Source: an uncultured Lachnospiraceae bacterium
Lineage (GTDB): Bacteria; Bacillota; Clostridia; Lachnospirales; Lachnospiraceae
Reading direction: 5' to 3'
DNA: 39,968 bases
Assembly (NCBI GenBank): GCA_910585555.1
Contig: CAJUFU010000015.1
Location: 1 to 39,968 of the forward strand
Shown here: positions 1 through 7,718 of the stretch, one piece after another
Layout of the letters: each line of letters opens with the position of its first letter
Numbering within the stretch: position 1 is the stretch's first letter
Position numbers and translations under genes: made by a program
Notes under the pieces: generated by a model
Seen by the model: the letters and a program-made list of their open reading frames with translations, nothing else
Database searches by the model: none
What the model was told of the DNA's origin: nothing

Positions 1-52
1 TTCAGGTCCGTGTGATAGCAATATCATGAGGGTTCAAGTCCCTTTTCCTGCA
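1..52 (+). tRNA. tRNA-Leu (anticodon CAG), 3' part, cut by window edge
   Basis: The window opens in the anticodon loop (TTCAGGT), which reads as anticodon CAG at 3-5, so this is a leucine tRNA for CUG. A long class II variable arm follows, with stem 13-17 pairing 22-26 around a GCAA loop. The T-arm has stem 28-32/40-44 and loop TTCAAGT. The 3' acceptor strand is 45-51 and the discriminator is A52, as expected for Leu rather than Ser. CCA is not encoded (next bases CT). The 5' half lies outside the window. Confidence 0.9.
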
Positions 53-68
53 CTGACAAATACAGAAG

Positions 69-94
69 GACATCGCTTTAGGCGGTGTCTTTTT
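69..94 (+). terminator. Rho-independent terminator after tRNA-Leu
   Basis: An 8-bp stem (69-76 with 82-89, one G-U pair) closes a TTTAG loop and is followed directly by five T residues. It ends the tRNA transcript just before the promoter region of the next gene. Confidence 0.85.
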
Positions 95-117
95 GCTATA
101 AGTTTGTGCCGGGGGAA

Positions 118-146
118 TTTACTTTTGGGATATTGTATGATAAAAT
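118..146 (+). promoter_or_regulatory. Candidate sigma-A type promoter for the lipoprotein gene
   Basis: TTTACT (118-123) and TAAAAT (141-146) are separated by exactly 17 bases and lie after the tRNA terminator, about 50 bases before the ATG at 195. The -35 match is only partial, so this is a reading by eye. Confidence 0.45.
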
Positions 147-194
147 GAACCAGATTTAGGTGATCTGTGACAGGATGATCTGGGAGGGGATATT

Positions 195-794
195 ATGAAA
201 AGAGTGAAAAGAACGGCATTCGTACTTATGGCGGTTCTTTTGTTGACAGCCTGCGGCAGACGTGCGGATGGCACTGTGAAAACGGAGGAAATTGTGGTGC
301 CGGAGATGTCTTCAGAAGATTTGCTGGTGGATTCTTTGGAATATTTATTACGGGATGACGTACAGGAGGAAGAAGACATACAGGAACAGGAGTTGTCCGC
401 AAATCATGTAGAAATAGAAGAAGAGGCGGCAGAATTTGTGGAGTTTGTTGTATATTATAGTAACGGTACATGTGACGGACTCAATTCCAGTGTGGAAAAA
501 GCGGAAGAAATGACTGCGGAGGCAATTGTTTCGGCATTGGCAAGGCATAATATTGTGTCACTTGACACGAAGGTGCTGTCTTTTCGGGAAGAAGAGGAAG
601 ACACTGGCCGGATTCTGTATCTTGACCTCTCTGCGCAGATGAATCATTATCTTGACACCATGACAAGAGAGGCGAAGGATATTATCATAGATTCCATTGC
701 CAGAACATTTTTAGAAAATTATAAGGCGGACAGCATACATATCCAGATTGCAGGGAAACCATTATATCAATCTGAGATGGAGCATGAGGCGTAA
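195..794 (+). CDS. GerMN-domain lipoprotein
   Basis: A 199-residue exported lipoprotein. Residues 1-19 form a short lysine/arginine-led signal peptide ending in a lipobox (L17-T-A-C20), so Cys20 should be lipidated and the protein anchored on the outer face of the membrane. A strongly acidic linker (about 25-82) leads to a C-terminal domain (about 85-190) with the GerMN pattern: a beta strand with YYSNG, then TAEAIVSAL, LDLS, and a helix with IARTFLENY. GerMN domains occur in GerM-type sporulation and germination proteins and in other Gram-positive lipoproteins. B. subtilis GerM carries two such domains; here I see one. A GGGAGGGG ribosome site precedes the ATG. The stop is 18 bases before the next gene, so the two are probably co-transcribed. 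The precise role is not known. Confidence 0.8.
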   Translation: MKRVKRTAFVLMAVLLLTACGRRADGTVKTEEIVVPEMSSEDLLVDSLEYLLRDDVQEEEDIQEQELSANHVEIEEEAAEFVEFVVYYSNGTCDGLNSSVEKAEEMTAEAIVSALARHNIVSLDTKVLSFREEEEDTGRILYLDLSAQMNHYLDTMTREAKDIIIDSIARTFLENYKADSIHIQIAGKPLYQSEMEHEA

Positions 795-812
795 CGGAAA
801 GGAAGTGCGGAC

Positions 813-1442
813 GTGGATAAAGTCAGCGAAAGGGAACAGTTGATATTTGAGGTTGCACAGACCGAGTGGGAGTTGTTTCAGCAAGTGTATAACACTGGCG
901 GCAGGGCTTCTTGTCAGGACGATCCGGATACTTTTTTTAAGATGAGGATGAGCCAGTGGATGGTGTATTCGGACGAGGTGCTTTTAAGCTACCGGGAGGA
1001 CTGTGAGAATGCTTGTAAGGAAGGCCGGAATGTTATTTTTGAAAAGTACGGCAGAATGATGGAGAGCACTTTCCCGGAAGAGTATGAGGGCATCAAGGAA
1101 CATCTGCCGGACGTTACGGATAAGCTGGATATTGTGGAGAAGATCGTAAAGGTCAATCTGGAATGGGACGCTGAAATGATGAAAGAATATCCCAATCTGC
1201 GTAAGCGCGGCAGGGTGGCGACTACGGCGGAGGACGGCATTATGGCAGGCTCTTCGATGGAGAGTTATCTGCGGGGAGAACTTTTGACCTACTCGAAAAG
1301 GACGTTGGAACTGGTCTGGAAGGAGACCGAGGAAGCGTATAAAAAGGGTGAGAGCCTGTTAAAGCAGACCATCACCAACGAGACGCTTTTCTATGGTTAT
1401 CAGTCATTGGAGGCCGCCGAGGCCAGATATGCTTCCGCATAA
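813..1442 (+). CDS. DUF4125 family protein
   Basis: A 209-residue soluble protein with no signal peptide or membrane segment. The GTG start is set by AAAGGAAG seven bases upstream. The sequence has the conserved features I associate with DUF4125: an N-terminal helix with EWELFQQV, then GGRASCQDDP with a conserved Cys, FFKMRMSQW, a SYRED stretch, and GRN-I-EKYGRMMEST. The strongly conserved Asn/Gly/Arg/Cys residues suggest an active or binding site, but no reaction is established for the family as far as I know. It follows the GerMN lipoprotein by 18 bases and is followed by a strong hairpin terminator. The sequence gives no direct hint of function. Confidence 0.75.
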   Translation: MDKVSEREQLIFEVAQTEWELFQQVYNTGGRASCQDDPDTFFKMRMSQWMVYSDEVLLSYREDCENACKEGRNVIFEKYGRMMESTFPEEYEGIKEHLPDVTDKLDIVEKIVKVNLEWDAEMMKEYPNLRKRGRVATTAEDGIMAGSSMESYLRGELLTYSKRTLELVWKETEEAYKKGESLLKQTITNETLFYGYQSLEAAEARYASA

Positions 1443-1513
1443 ACGTTTTTTGGAAGAGGTTAGACCTGGCGGGACGGCACAGGGGTAAGGGTGCTGTGTT
1501 CTACTATAATGAA

Positions 1514-2218
1514 TCAAAAATGCAGGCGTCTGCGCACTTCGTTGCGCAGGCGTTTTTTGACAAGAATCGTGACCAGGGCAAAATCAATAATCGTACATAC
1601 CGTCAGTACCACGGCAGACCAGGTGATGTACATGGGCTTTTCCAGCATGTGGCGGATGAAAAGTTCAAGTGCCACGCAGAATAAGGGAATTTCAATAAAC
1701 AGACAGAGGGCACCTGACAGGATGGTAAAGGGAAATTTACGTGCAAAAAGGGTAAAGATTTCCATCAAAGCAGTGATGAGCGCCACGATAGGAAGTCCCA
1801 GCTGCCAAAACCAGGTGTCTGAGGGAGTCAGAAACCCAATCATATACAAATAAACGGCAACGGCGACGCCGTCTGCCAACAGGGAAATATAGACCGGCGT
1901 CTTGCTGTAATACACTGCCGGAAAGGTAAAGACAAACAGGCAGATACAGATGCCGATAACGATGAGGGACCAGAGAGAATTGTTAAAAGCCAGCAGATTT
2001 AACAAAAGGCAGGTGCCGCTGGTGGCAATCAGGACCACAGAGAGCAGAATGCCCAAATCTTTTCGTTTGACCACTTCCACCTGGCCTTTATTGACCGGAT
2101 AAGGAGAGGGCGGTACAGGCTGGCCTATGGTCTTGGGATTGATAACAGGCGTGTGGCACAGGGGGCACTCTTTCAGGGAGGCATCCAGTTCCACGCCGCA
2201 GTTTACGCAGTATGACAT
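1514..2218 (-). CDS. Zinc-ribbon multi-pass membrane protein (DUF6320-like)
   Basis: A 234-residue protein with an N-terminal zinc ribbon (C4-x2-C7 and C18-x2-C21), a Pro-rich linker, and about six hydrophobic segments between residues 55 and 220, ending in a basic tail (KKRLRNEVRRR). The layout, a cytosolic zinc ribbon followed by a membrane domain, fits the DUF6320 type; I name that family from memory. The ATG has an AAAGGA site eight bases upstream. The gene lies 51 bases after the acyltransferase gene on the same strand, so the two should form one transcript. In context it may be the membrane partner of an acyl-transfer system, but that is inference. Confidence 0.75.
   Translation of the reverse strand: MSYCVNCGVELDASLKECPLCHTPVINPKTIGQPVPPSPYPVNKGQVEVVKRKDLGILLSVVLIATSGTCLLLNLLAFNNSLWSLIVIGICICLFVFTFPAVYYSKTPVYISLLADGVAVAVYLYMIGFLTPSDTWFWQLGLPIVALITALMEIFTLFARKFPFTILSGALCLFIEIPLFCVALELFIRHMLEKPMYITWSAVVLTVCTIIDFALVTILVKKRLRNEVRRRLHF
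1527..1558 (+). terminator. Terminator hairpin between convergent genes, overlapping a coding end
   Basis: A 10-bp stem (1527-1536 with 1543-1552, one wobble) around a CTTCGT loop is followed on the + strand by six T residues, ending the DUF4125 transcript. The same hairpin read on the - strand lies inside the last codons of the zinc-ribbon gene and is followed, after a short gap, by a run of five T, so it may work in both directions. Confidence 0.75.
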
Positions 2219-2269
2219 GATGAATTCCTTTCTTTTGATAGATAATGCACTTCTTACAAACAGGATGTG

Positions 2270-3628
2270 TCAGGATAAATCCTGGGAGCGGTTGCTCTCG
2301 ATCTTGACATGAATGCCGTCCTGCACCAGTTTACGGAAGAAGAACCGTTCCACGTCGGCCTCGATGATGCTGCTGGCAAAATTGATGGTCAGGATATCGT
2401 CAAAGCTGATGATGGCGCAGTTGGTACGGGAGGAAAAAGGCTGCCCCATGTAGATATCGAAACGCTCGATATAGGGCTTCATGTCTTCCGGCACCCGGAG
2501 CGCACCCATATTGGTGAGACCGGCGGAGGAGTTTTTGTCCTGTACTCTTGTGTAGAAAGTCTTAACCACAATGTCCTTGATAAAGAGCGGAACGATGCGG
2601 ATGAGAAGATTATGTTTCGTGGCGGCGTTGGTAGTGATATCGCCGCGAAGAAACTTTTCGTTTATATAATAACGCATGAAATTGTGTACTTGTGTTACGA
2701 TTTCTTCAAAGCTGTACTCGCCCAAACGGGGATCGATAGAAGGGTACACCATGGTGATAAAGTTGCGCAGTGTATTGGAAGGGAAAAAGCGCCGCAGGTT
2801 CACCGGCATGGCGATACGCACCGGGCGAAGCTTTAAATGGAATTCCTGGTTCTGTTTCTGCAATAAGGCGTAAAGCAGTACGGCGTTTAGATATTCCGTG
2901 ATGGTGGCGCCGTAGCGTTTGGCAACGGCCATCACTTCCTGCACCGACAGCACGCCGTCTATGATGTTCAGTGTATAGAAGGGTTCCTTAGTGCCCCGGA
3001 CGCGATAGGTTTTCTCGGCGGGACGGGGCGGTTTGACCTTAGCCGTGGCATAACGCATGTAGGCGTCTTCCAGTTCTTCGGGACTCGGTGCCTCTCTGAG
3101 ATCTACAACGAAACCGGAGGGGGTGATGGGATGTCCTTTCATGCCCAGATAGACGGCGGTGAGGGTCTGCAGCAGACACATACCTCCTGTACCGTCCCCA
3201 AGACAGTGATGTGCCTCAAAGGAAATGCGGCGGCCATAATAGTATATCCTGATAAGATAACGATTGTTACCTTTAAAATGCATGGGCATACAGGGGTTTT
3301 TGATATCTTCCTGCACGTATGGACCGGGTCTGTTATTGGGTTCTAAGTAGCGCCAGAACAGTCCTTTCCTGATGGTCACTTTGTAGGTAGGAAAACGGGG
3401 CAGGGTTATGTCCAAAGCTTTCTGCAAAAGTACCGGGTCGATTTCTTCTTTTAAAACCACAGATAAGCGGTAGACAGAAGAAAAGTCGCGCCGCTGCAGG
3501 GTCGGATAGACGGTTGCTGACAAATCCAGTTTGTACCAGACGTCCTTTCTTGCTCTGCCGGCCGGCTTTGCAGTGGGTTTATTTACTTGGGGAGCCGTGG
3601 GCTCATTGTTTCGTCTTTTTAATGTCAT
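2270..3628 (-). CDS. Condensation-type acyltransferase (alcohol acetyltransferase/PapA-like, HHxxxDG)
   Basis: A 452-residue protein of the chloramphenicol acetyltransferase/condensation-domain superfamily. The signature HHxxxDG is intact (H140, H141, D145, G146 in HHCLGDGTGG); the second His is the expected catalytic base. The first 28 residues are polar, rich in Pro/Lys/Arg and probably disordered. The C-terminal half carries the usual TNMG-type and FDDIL segments. The family includes alcohol acetyltransferases and PapA5-like transferases that move an acyl group from a thioester to a hydroxyl or amine. No Shine-Dalgarno-like sequence precedes the ATG, and a TATAAA lies only a few bases upstream, so a leaderless transcript or a different start is possible. 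It is divergent from the esterase gene and co-directional with the zinc-ribbon gene. The substrate is unknown. Confidence 0.8.
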   Translation of the reverse strand: MTLKRRNNEPTAPQVNKPTAKPAGRARKDVWYKLDLSATVYPTLQRRDFSSVYRLSVVLKEEIDPVLLQKALDITLPRFPTYKVTIRKGLFWRYLEPNNRPGPYVQEDIKNPCMPMHFKGNNRYLIRIYYYGRRISFEAHHCLGDGTGGMCLLQTLTAVYLGMKGHPITPSGFVVDLREAPSPEELEDAYMRYATAKVKPPRPAEKTYRVRGTKEPFYTLNIIDGVLSVQEVMAVAKRYGATITEYLNAVLLYALLQKQNQEFHLKLRPVRIAMPVNLRRFFPSNTLRNFITMVYPSIDPRLGEYSFEEIVTQVHNFMRYYINEKFLRGDITTNAATKHNLLIRIVPLFIKDIVVKTFYTRVQDKNSSAGLTNMGALRVPEDMKPYIERFDIYMGQPFSSRTNCAIISFDDILTINFASSIIEADVERFFFRKLVQDGIHVKIESNRSQDLS

Positions 3629-3749
3629 AATTTATAGTAGGGTAAAGGTTTACAGTATCATTTAAAGTATAACACATATAGAAATATTTATGGTAAAATA
3701 TAAACAGAATTCATAATATTTTACTTTTTGGAGAAGTTTTGGAGGAACT
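3629..3749. promoter_or_regulatory. AT-rich divergent promoter region
   Basis: A 121-base, very AT-rich gap separates the acyltransferase start (- strand) from the esterase start (+ strand) and must hold both promoters. Several -10-like hexamers are visible (for example TATACT on the - strand and TAAAAT on the + strand), but none has a convincing -35 at 16-18 bases, so I do not place exact promoters. GGAGG four bases before the ATG at 3750 is the esterase ribosome site. Confidence 0.45.
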
Positions 3750-4667
3750 ATGGGAAGAGCGGACAAGAAAAATGCGAACCTGATGAATCTGATCAAAAGA
3801 ATGCACGGTGTGGTGGAGAACGTTGATATTGAAAAACATCGACAGTCGCAGGACTATTTTGGGGCGCTGCTTGGCAGTAAAAAGGAAGTGATTGTGGAAG
3901 ATTTAGACATTGCCATAGTGGGAGATGGAGGAAGGATTCTACACGGAGAATGGACTTATGTAAACCGCGCGCACATGAAAAAATACGTGATACTTTATTG
4001 CCATGGCGGAGGGTATTCCACGGGCAGCAGCCTGTATGCCAGGACATTGACCACAAAGCTTGCCACATCAACCTCTATGGACGTGCTTTGTTTTGATTAC
4101 AGACTGGCACCGGAACATCCTTATCCGGCGGCAGTGGAGGATGCCATGCAGGTGTGGAATTATCTGATGCTCTTAGGATATGGTGCCAGGGATATTATTC
4201 TGGCAGGGGATTCCGCAGGCGGGAACCTGGCCCTATGTCTGGCATTGCAGTTAAAGAAAGAAGGGCGGCTGATGCCCCGCGGTCTGGTATTGATGTCTCC
4301 CTGGACGGACCTTACGGCTTCCGGAAAGTCCCATATGACGAAAGCGGAGATCGATCCGGTTCTGGATGCGGAGTACTTACAGAGGATGATTGTCAATTAT
4401 GCGGACGGCCAGGACCTTACGAATCCTATGATTTCTCCTCTTTTTGGCGACTATGAAGGGTTTCCGCCCACTTATATTCAGGTGGGGAACAATGAAATCT
4501 TGCAGGATGATGCGGTTATGCTTTATAAAAAGATGTTAAAAGCCAATGTGTCCGTAAAACTGGACATGTTCCGGGGGATGTGGCATGTATTTCAGATGTC
4601 GCCTTTTAAGACGGCTTATGAAGCTATGGATAAGAACGCGGAGTTTATCTATGATATATGCCGCTAG
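3750..4667 (+). CDS. HSL-family alpha/beta hydrolase (esterase/lipase)
   Basis: A 305-residue cytoplasmic esterase of the hormone-sensitive-lipase group. It shows the oxyanion-hole motif HGGG (85-88), the DYRLAPE stretch (about 126-132) typical of the group, the nucleophile elbow GDSAGG with Ser155, an acidic residue in NNEILQDD (E249/D253), and His279 in MWHVF completing the triad. There is no signal peptide. The family hydrolyses short- to medium-chain esters or amides. Its position back-to-back with an acyltransferase suggests that one enzyme adds and the other removes an acyl group from a shared metabolite or lipid; this is inference. The start is firm, with GGAGG four bases upstream. Confidence 0.85.
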   Translation: MGRADKKNANLMNLIKRMHGVVENVDIEKHRQSQDYFGALLGSKKEVIVEDLDIAIVGDGGRILHGEWTYVNRAHMKKYVILYCHGGGYSTGSSLYARTLTTKLATSTSMDVLCFDYRLAPEHPYPAAVEDAMQVWNYLMLLGYGARDIILAGDSAGGNLALCLALQLKKEGRLMPRGLVLMSPWTDLTASGKSHMTKAEIDPVLDAEYLQRMIVNYADGQDLTNPMISPLFGDYEGFPPTYIQVGNNEILQDDAVMLYKKMLKANVSVKLDMFRGMWHVFQMSPFKTAYEAMDKNAEFIYDICR

Positions 4668-4716
4668 GTAGGAAGTTTCGCAGCCTCGGCCTTGCATGGG
4701 ATGGTACAGAAATAGT

Positions 4717-4745
4717 TTGAAAAGTTTATTTTTAAATTTTAGAAA
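4717..4745 (+). promoter_or_regulatory. Weak candidate promoter before dgt
   Basis: TTGAAA (4717-4722) and TAGAAA (4740-4745) are 17 bases apart in an AT-rich gap upstream of the dGTPase gene. The -10 matches the consensus at only four of six positions. Confidence 0.3.
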
Positions 4746-4816
4746 AGGATTTCGGCACTTTTGGGCGAATAATAGTAGTAGAGTGGTTGTTTTCGATAGA
4801 GAAGAAAGGCATACCA

Positions 4817-5821
4817 ATGAATATACGGGAAAGTTTGGAGCAGTGGGAGAAAGAGTATCTTAGTCCTTATGCCATGCTTAGTATGAATTCCAGAGGGAGG
4901 CTCAAGGAGGAGGAGCAGTGCGATATCCGGCCGGTGTTTCAAAGGGACAGAGACCGAATCATACATAGTAAATCCTTTCGTCGTCTGAAAGATAAGACGC
5001 AGGTTTTCTTGACACCGGAGGGAGATCATTACAGGACGCGCCTGACCCATACGCTGGAAGTCAGCCAGACGGCCCGGACCATTGCAAAGGCTTTGAAATT
5101 AAACGAGGACTTGGTGGAGGCGATTGCCTTGGGGCACGATCTGGGACATACACCCTTTGGTCATGCAGGAGAACGGGCCCTTGACCGGGTATGCCCTTAT
5201 GGATTTAAGCATAATGAGCAGAGTGTTCGTACAGTGGATATGCTGGAAAAGGACGGAAAGGGCATCAACCTGACCTGTGAGGTGCGGGACGGCATCTTAA
5301 ACCATCAGACTGCCTCCATGCCTGCCACACTGGAAGGAAAGATTGTCAGGCTGGCCGATAAGATTGCTTACATTCATCATGATATGGATGATGCAGTGCG
5401 GGCGGGTATTTTAAAGGAAGCGGATGTTCCCCGGGAGATTGGGTCTGTGATTGGATACAGCTGTGGCCAGCGTCTGGATTTCTTTATCCATAATATCGTG
5501 ACCAACAGCCGGGATAAGAATGATATCTGTATGTCTCCCGAAGTCGCGGAGGCGATGAGGAAGATGCGGGAATTCATGTTCCGGCATGTGTATCGCAATC
5601 CCATAGCCAAAAGCGAGGAGGGCAAGGCTGAGAATCTGATCATAACTTTGTATGAGCACTTTTTAGTACATACGGAGAAACTGCCGGACTTTCTCTTTAA
5701 ACTCTTGGATGCGGGGGAACCTCTTGAGAAGATTGTATGTGATTATATCAGTTCCATGACAGACCGGTTTGCCATTGCCCAATATCAGAAGATATTCATA
5801 CCGAAAACATGGCATGGCTGA
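4817..5821 (+). CDS. dgt: Deoxyguanosinetriphosphate triphosphohydrolase-like protein
   Basis: A 334-residue HD-domain enzyme that should hydrolyse dNTPs (classically dGTP) to the deoxynucleoside and triphosphate, helping control dNTP pools. Metal ligands of the HD fold are visible: His78 in RLTHTLEV, His107-Asp108 in GHDLGHTPFGH, and a later Asp in HHDMDDA. The N-terminus (SFRRLKDKTQV) is typical of dGTPases. The frame is open back to a TTG at 4787, but the ATG at 4817 has an AAAGG site eight bases upstream and gives the usual N-terminus, so I chose it. It lies directly before dnaG, a gene order common in Clostridia, and is probably part of the dgt-dnaG-rpoD-trmK transcription unit. Confidence 0.9.
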   Translation: MNIRESLEQWEKEYLSPYAMLSMNSRGRLKEEEQCDIRPVFQRDRDRIIHSKSFRRLKDKTQVFLTPEGDHYRTRLTHTLEVSQTARTIAKALKLNEDLVEAIALGHDLGHTPFGHAGERALDRVCPYGFKHNEQSVRTVDMLEKDGKGINLTCEVRDGILNHQTASMPATLEGKIVRLADKIAYIHHDMDDAVRAGILKEADVPREIGSVIGYSCGQRLDFFIHNIVTNSRDKNDICMSPEVAEAMRKMREFMFRHVYRNPIAKSEEGKAENLIITLYEHFLVHTEKLPDFLFKLLDAGEPLEKIVCDYISSMTDRFAIAQYQKIFIPKTWHG

Positions 5822-5884
5822 CAAAGCGGTAGAGCGGGCGACAGACAGGTAAGATTTATTTGCTGGAAGATTGAAAGGAATAAG

Positions 5885-7657
5885 ATGCGTTATCCGGAAG
5901 AACTGATTGAAGAGATCAGAATGAAAAACGATATCGTGGAAGTCATCTCAGGCTATGTCCGGATGCAGAGGAAAGGAAGCAGCTATTTCGGACTGTGTCC
6001 GTTTCATAATGAAAAATCCCCCTCTTTTTCGGTATCTCCCGGCAAGCAGATGTATTATTGTTTTGGCTGCGGTGCGGGCGGCAATGTGATCACCTTCCTG
6101 ATGGAATATGAAAACGCCACCTTTCAGGAGGCCGTGAAGATGCTGGCTGACCGGGCCGGCGTCGCGTTACCGGAGGTGGAATATTCGGAGGAAATGCGGC
6201 GCAGGGAAGGAAGGCGCGCAAAGCTCTTAGAGGTCAACAAGGAGGCGGCCAGATATTATTATTATCTGCTTCGCTCTGAAAGAGGAAGGATTGGGTATCG
6301 GTATCTGTCCGGCCGTTCACTTTCCGACGAGACCATGAAAAAGTTTGGTTTAGGGTATGCGGACGGAGCAGGGTCTGATCTGACGGCCTATTTAAAGTCC
6401 AAGGGGTATGCAGACGATCTGATTACAGAGTCGGGCCTGACCGGGTTTGATGAGAAACGGGGTGTTCATGACAAGTTCTGGAACCGGGTCATGTTCCCGA
6501 TACAGGACAGTAATCACAGAGTCATTGGATTTGGCGGCCGGGTCATGGGGGATGCCAAACCCAAATATTTGAATTCGCCGGAGACTGCAATCTTTGATAA
6601 GAGCCGTAACTTGTACGGCCTGAATTTTGCCAGGACTTCCCGGAAAGGGAATATGATTCTGTGCGAGGGGTATATGGACGTGATCGCCATGCACCAGGCG
6701 GGATTTTCCCAGGCGGTGGCTTCTCTGGGAACGGCTTTTACGGCAGGACAGGCTGTGCTTTTAAAGCGTTATGCAGATGAGGTGCTTTTAGCATATGACA
6801 GCGACGGCGCGGGCACGAACGCGGCGCTTCGGGCCATTGGGATTCTCAAGGAGGCGGGCCTGCGGGGACGGGTGATCGATATGAAGCCCTACAAAGACCC
6901 GGATGAATTTGTAAAACAGCTGGGAGCGGAGGCATTTCAGGAGCGGATAGACCAGGCACAGAACAGTTTCTTCTTTGAGCTTAAGATTTTAGAGAAGGAC
7001 TATCATTTAGACGACCCGGAATCCAAAACCGCTTTTCACCGGGAAATCGCAAAGAAGCTGTGCAGCTTTGAGGAAGAGGTGGAGCGGGAGAATTATATAG
7101 AATCTGTGGCGAGGCACTATCATATCGGCTATGAGAATCTGCGGAAGTTAGTGAGCAGTTACGCGGCCCGCACCGGTCTGGTCAAACCGGTGGAGAGACC
7201 AAAGAGTACTGTATCTTCCAAGCCGAAACCACAGGATAATATCAAGAAATCACAGCGGCTTTTGCTGACCTGGATTGTGGAGGAACCAAGAGTATATCCG
7301 AAGATAAAGCCCTATATCCGGGCACAGGATTTCACGGAAGAACTCTACAGGCAGGTGGCGGACAAGATGTTTGCAGGGCTGGAACAGCAAAATTTCAACC
7401 CGGCGTCCATCATCAGTAACTTTGAGGAGGAAGAAGAACAGCGGGCGGTGGCCGAGCTGTTTAATACAAAACTGGCGGAACTTACCACAGACCAGGAAAG
7501 GGAAAAAGCTTTTCACGATATAGTCTATGCGGTGAAGAAGAACAGTTTTGAATATTATTCCGCCAGAATGGGTACAGATATGGAGGCTTTAAATCAGGTA
7601 ATTCAAGGGAAAAAAGAATTGGAAGAACTTAGCAAAACGCATATTTCCCTGCAATAA
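5885..7657 (+). CDS. dnaG: DNA primase
   Basis: A 590-residue DnaG primase, which makes the RNA primers for lagging-strand and origin replication and works with the replicative helicase. The N-terminal CHC2 zinc finger is complete (C38, H41, C59, C62). A catalytic core with the RYLSGR region follows, then the Toprim fold (LCEGYMDVIAM with its Glu, and AYDSDGAGT with the metal-binding Asp pair). The C-terminal part (about 430-590), more divergent, should be the helicase-binding domain. Length is normal for the family. An AAAGGAA ribosome site lies just before the ATG. It sits between dgt and rpoD, matching the macromolecular-synthesis order of Firmicutes. Confidence 0.97.
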   Translation: MRYPEELIEEIRMKNDIVEVISGYVRMQRKGSSYFGLCPFHNEKSPSFSVSPGKQMYYCFGCGAGGNVITFLMEYENATFQEAVKMLADRAGVALPEVEYSEEMRRREGRRAKLLEVNKEAARYYYYLLRSERGRIGYRYLSGRSLSDETMKKFGLGYADGAGSDLTAYLKSKGYADDLITESGLTGFDEKRGVHDKFWNRVMFPIQDSNHRVIGFGGRVMGDAKPKYLNSPETAIFDKSRNLYGLNFARTSRKGNMILCEGYMDVIAMHQAGFSQAVASLGTAFTAGQAVLLKRYADEVLLAYDSDGAGTNAALRAIGILKEAGLRGRVIDMKPYKDPDEFVKQLGAEAFQERIDQAQNSFFFELKILEKDYHLDDPESKTAFHREIAKKLCSFEEEVERENYIESVARHYHIGYENLRKLVSSYAARTGLVKPVERPKSTVSSKPKPQDNIKKSQRLLLTWIVEEPRVYPKIKPYIRAQDFTEELYRQVADKMFAGLEQQNFNPASIISNFEEEEEQRAVAELFNTKLAELTTDQEREKAFHDIVYAVKKNSFEYYSARMGTDMEALNQVIQGKKELEELSKTHISLQ

Positions 7658-7718
7658 GGGTAAGATAATCGAAAAAAGCTTAAGTTTAGGAAGTGGCAGT
7701 AGTTGAGACATAGGAAGG

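Noticed and set aside
1..52. tRNA 3' end as a possible attachment site of a mobile element
   Set aside because: No integrase, no second copy of the tRNA end and no mobile genes are seen in the window.
2309..2836. 175-residue + strand reading frame opposite the acyltransferase gene
   Set aside because: It is antisense to a gene with clear motifs, has no recognisable domain, and no convincing start signal.
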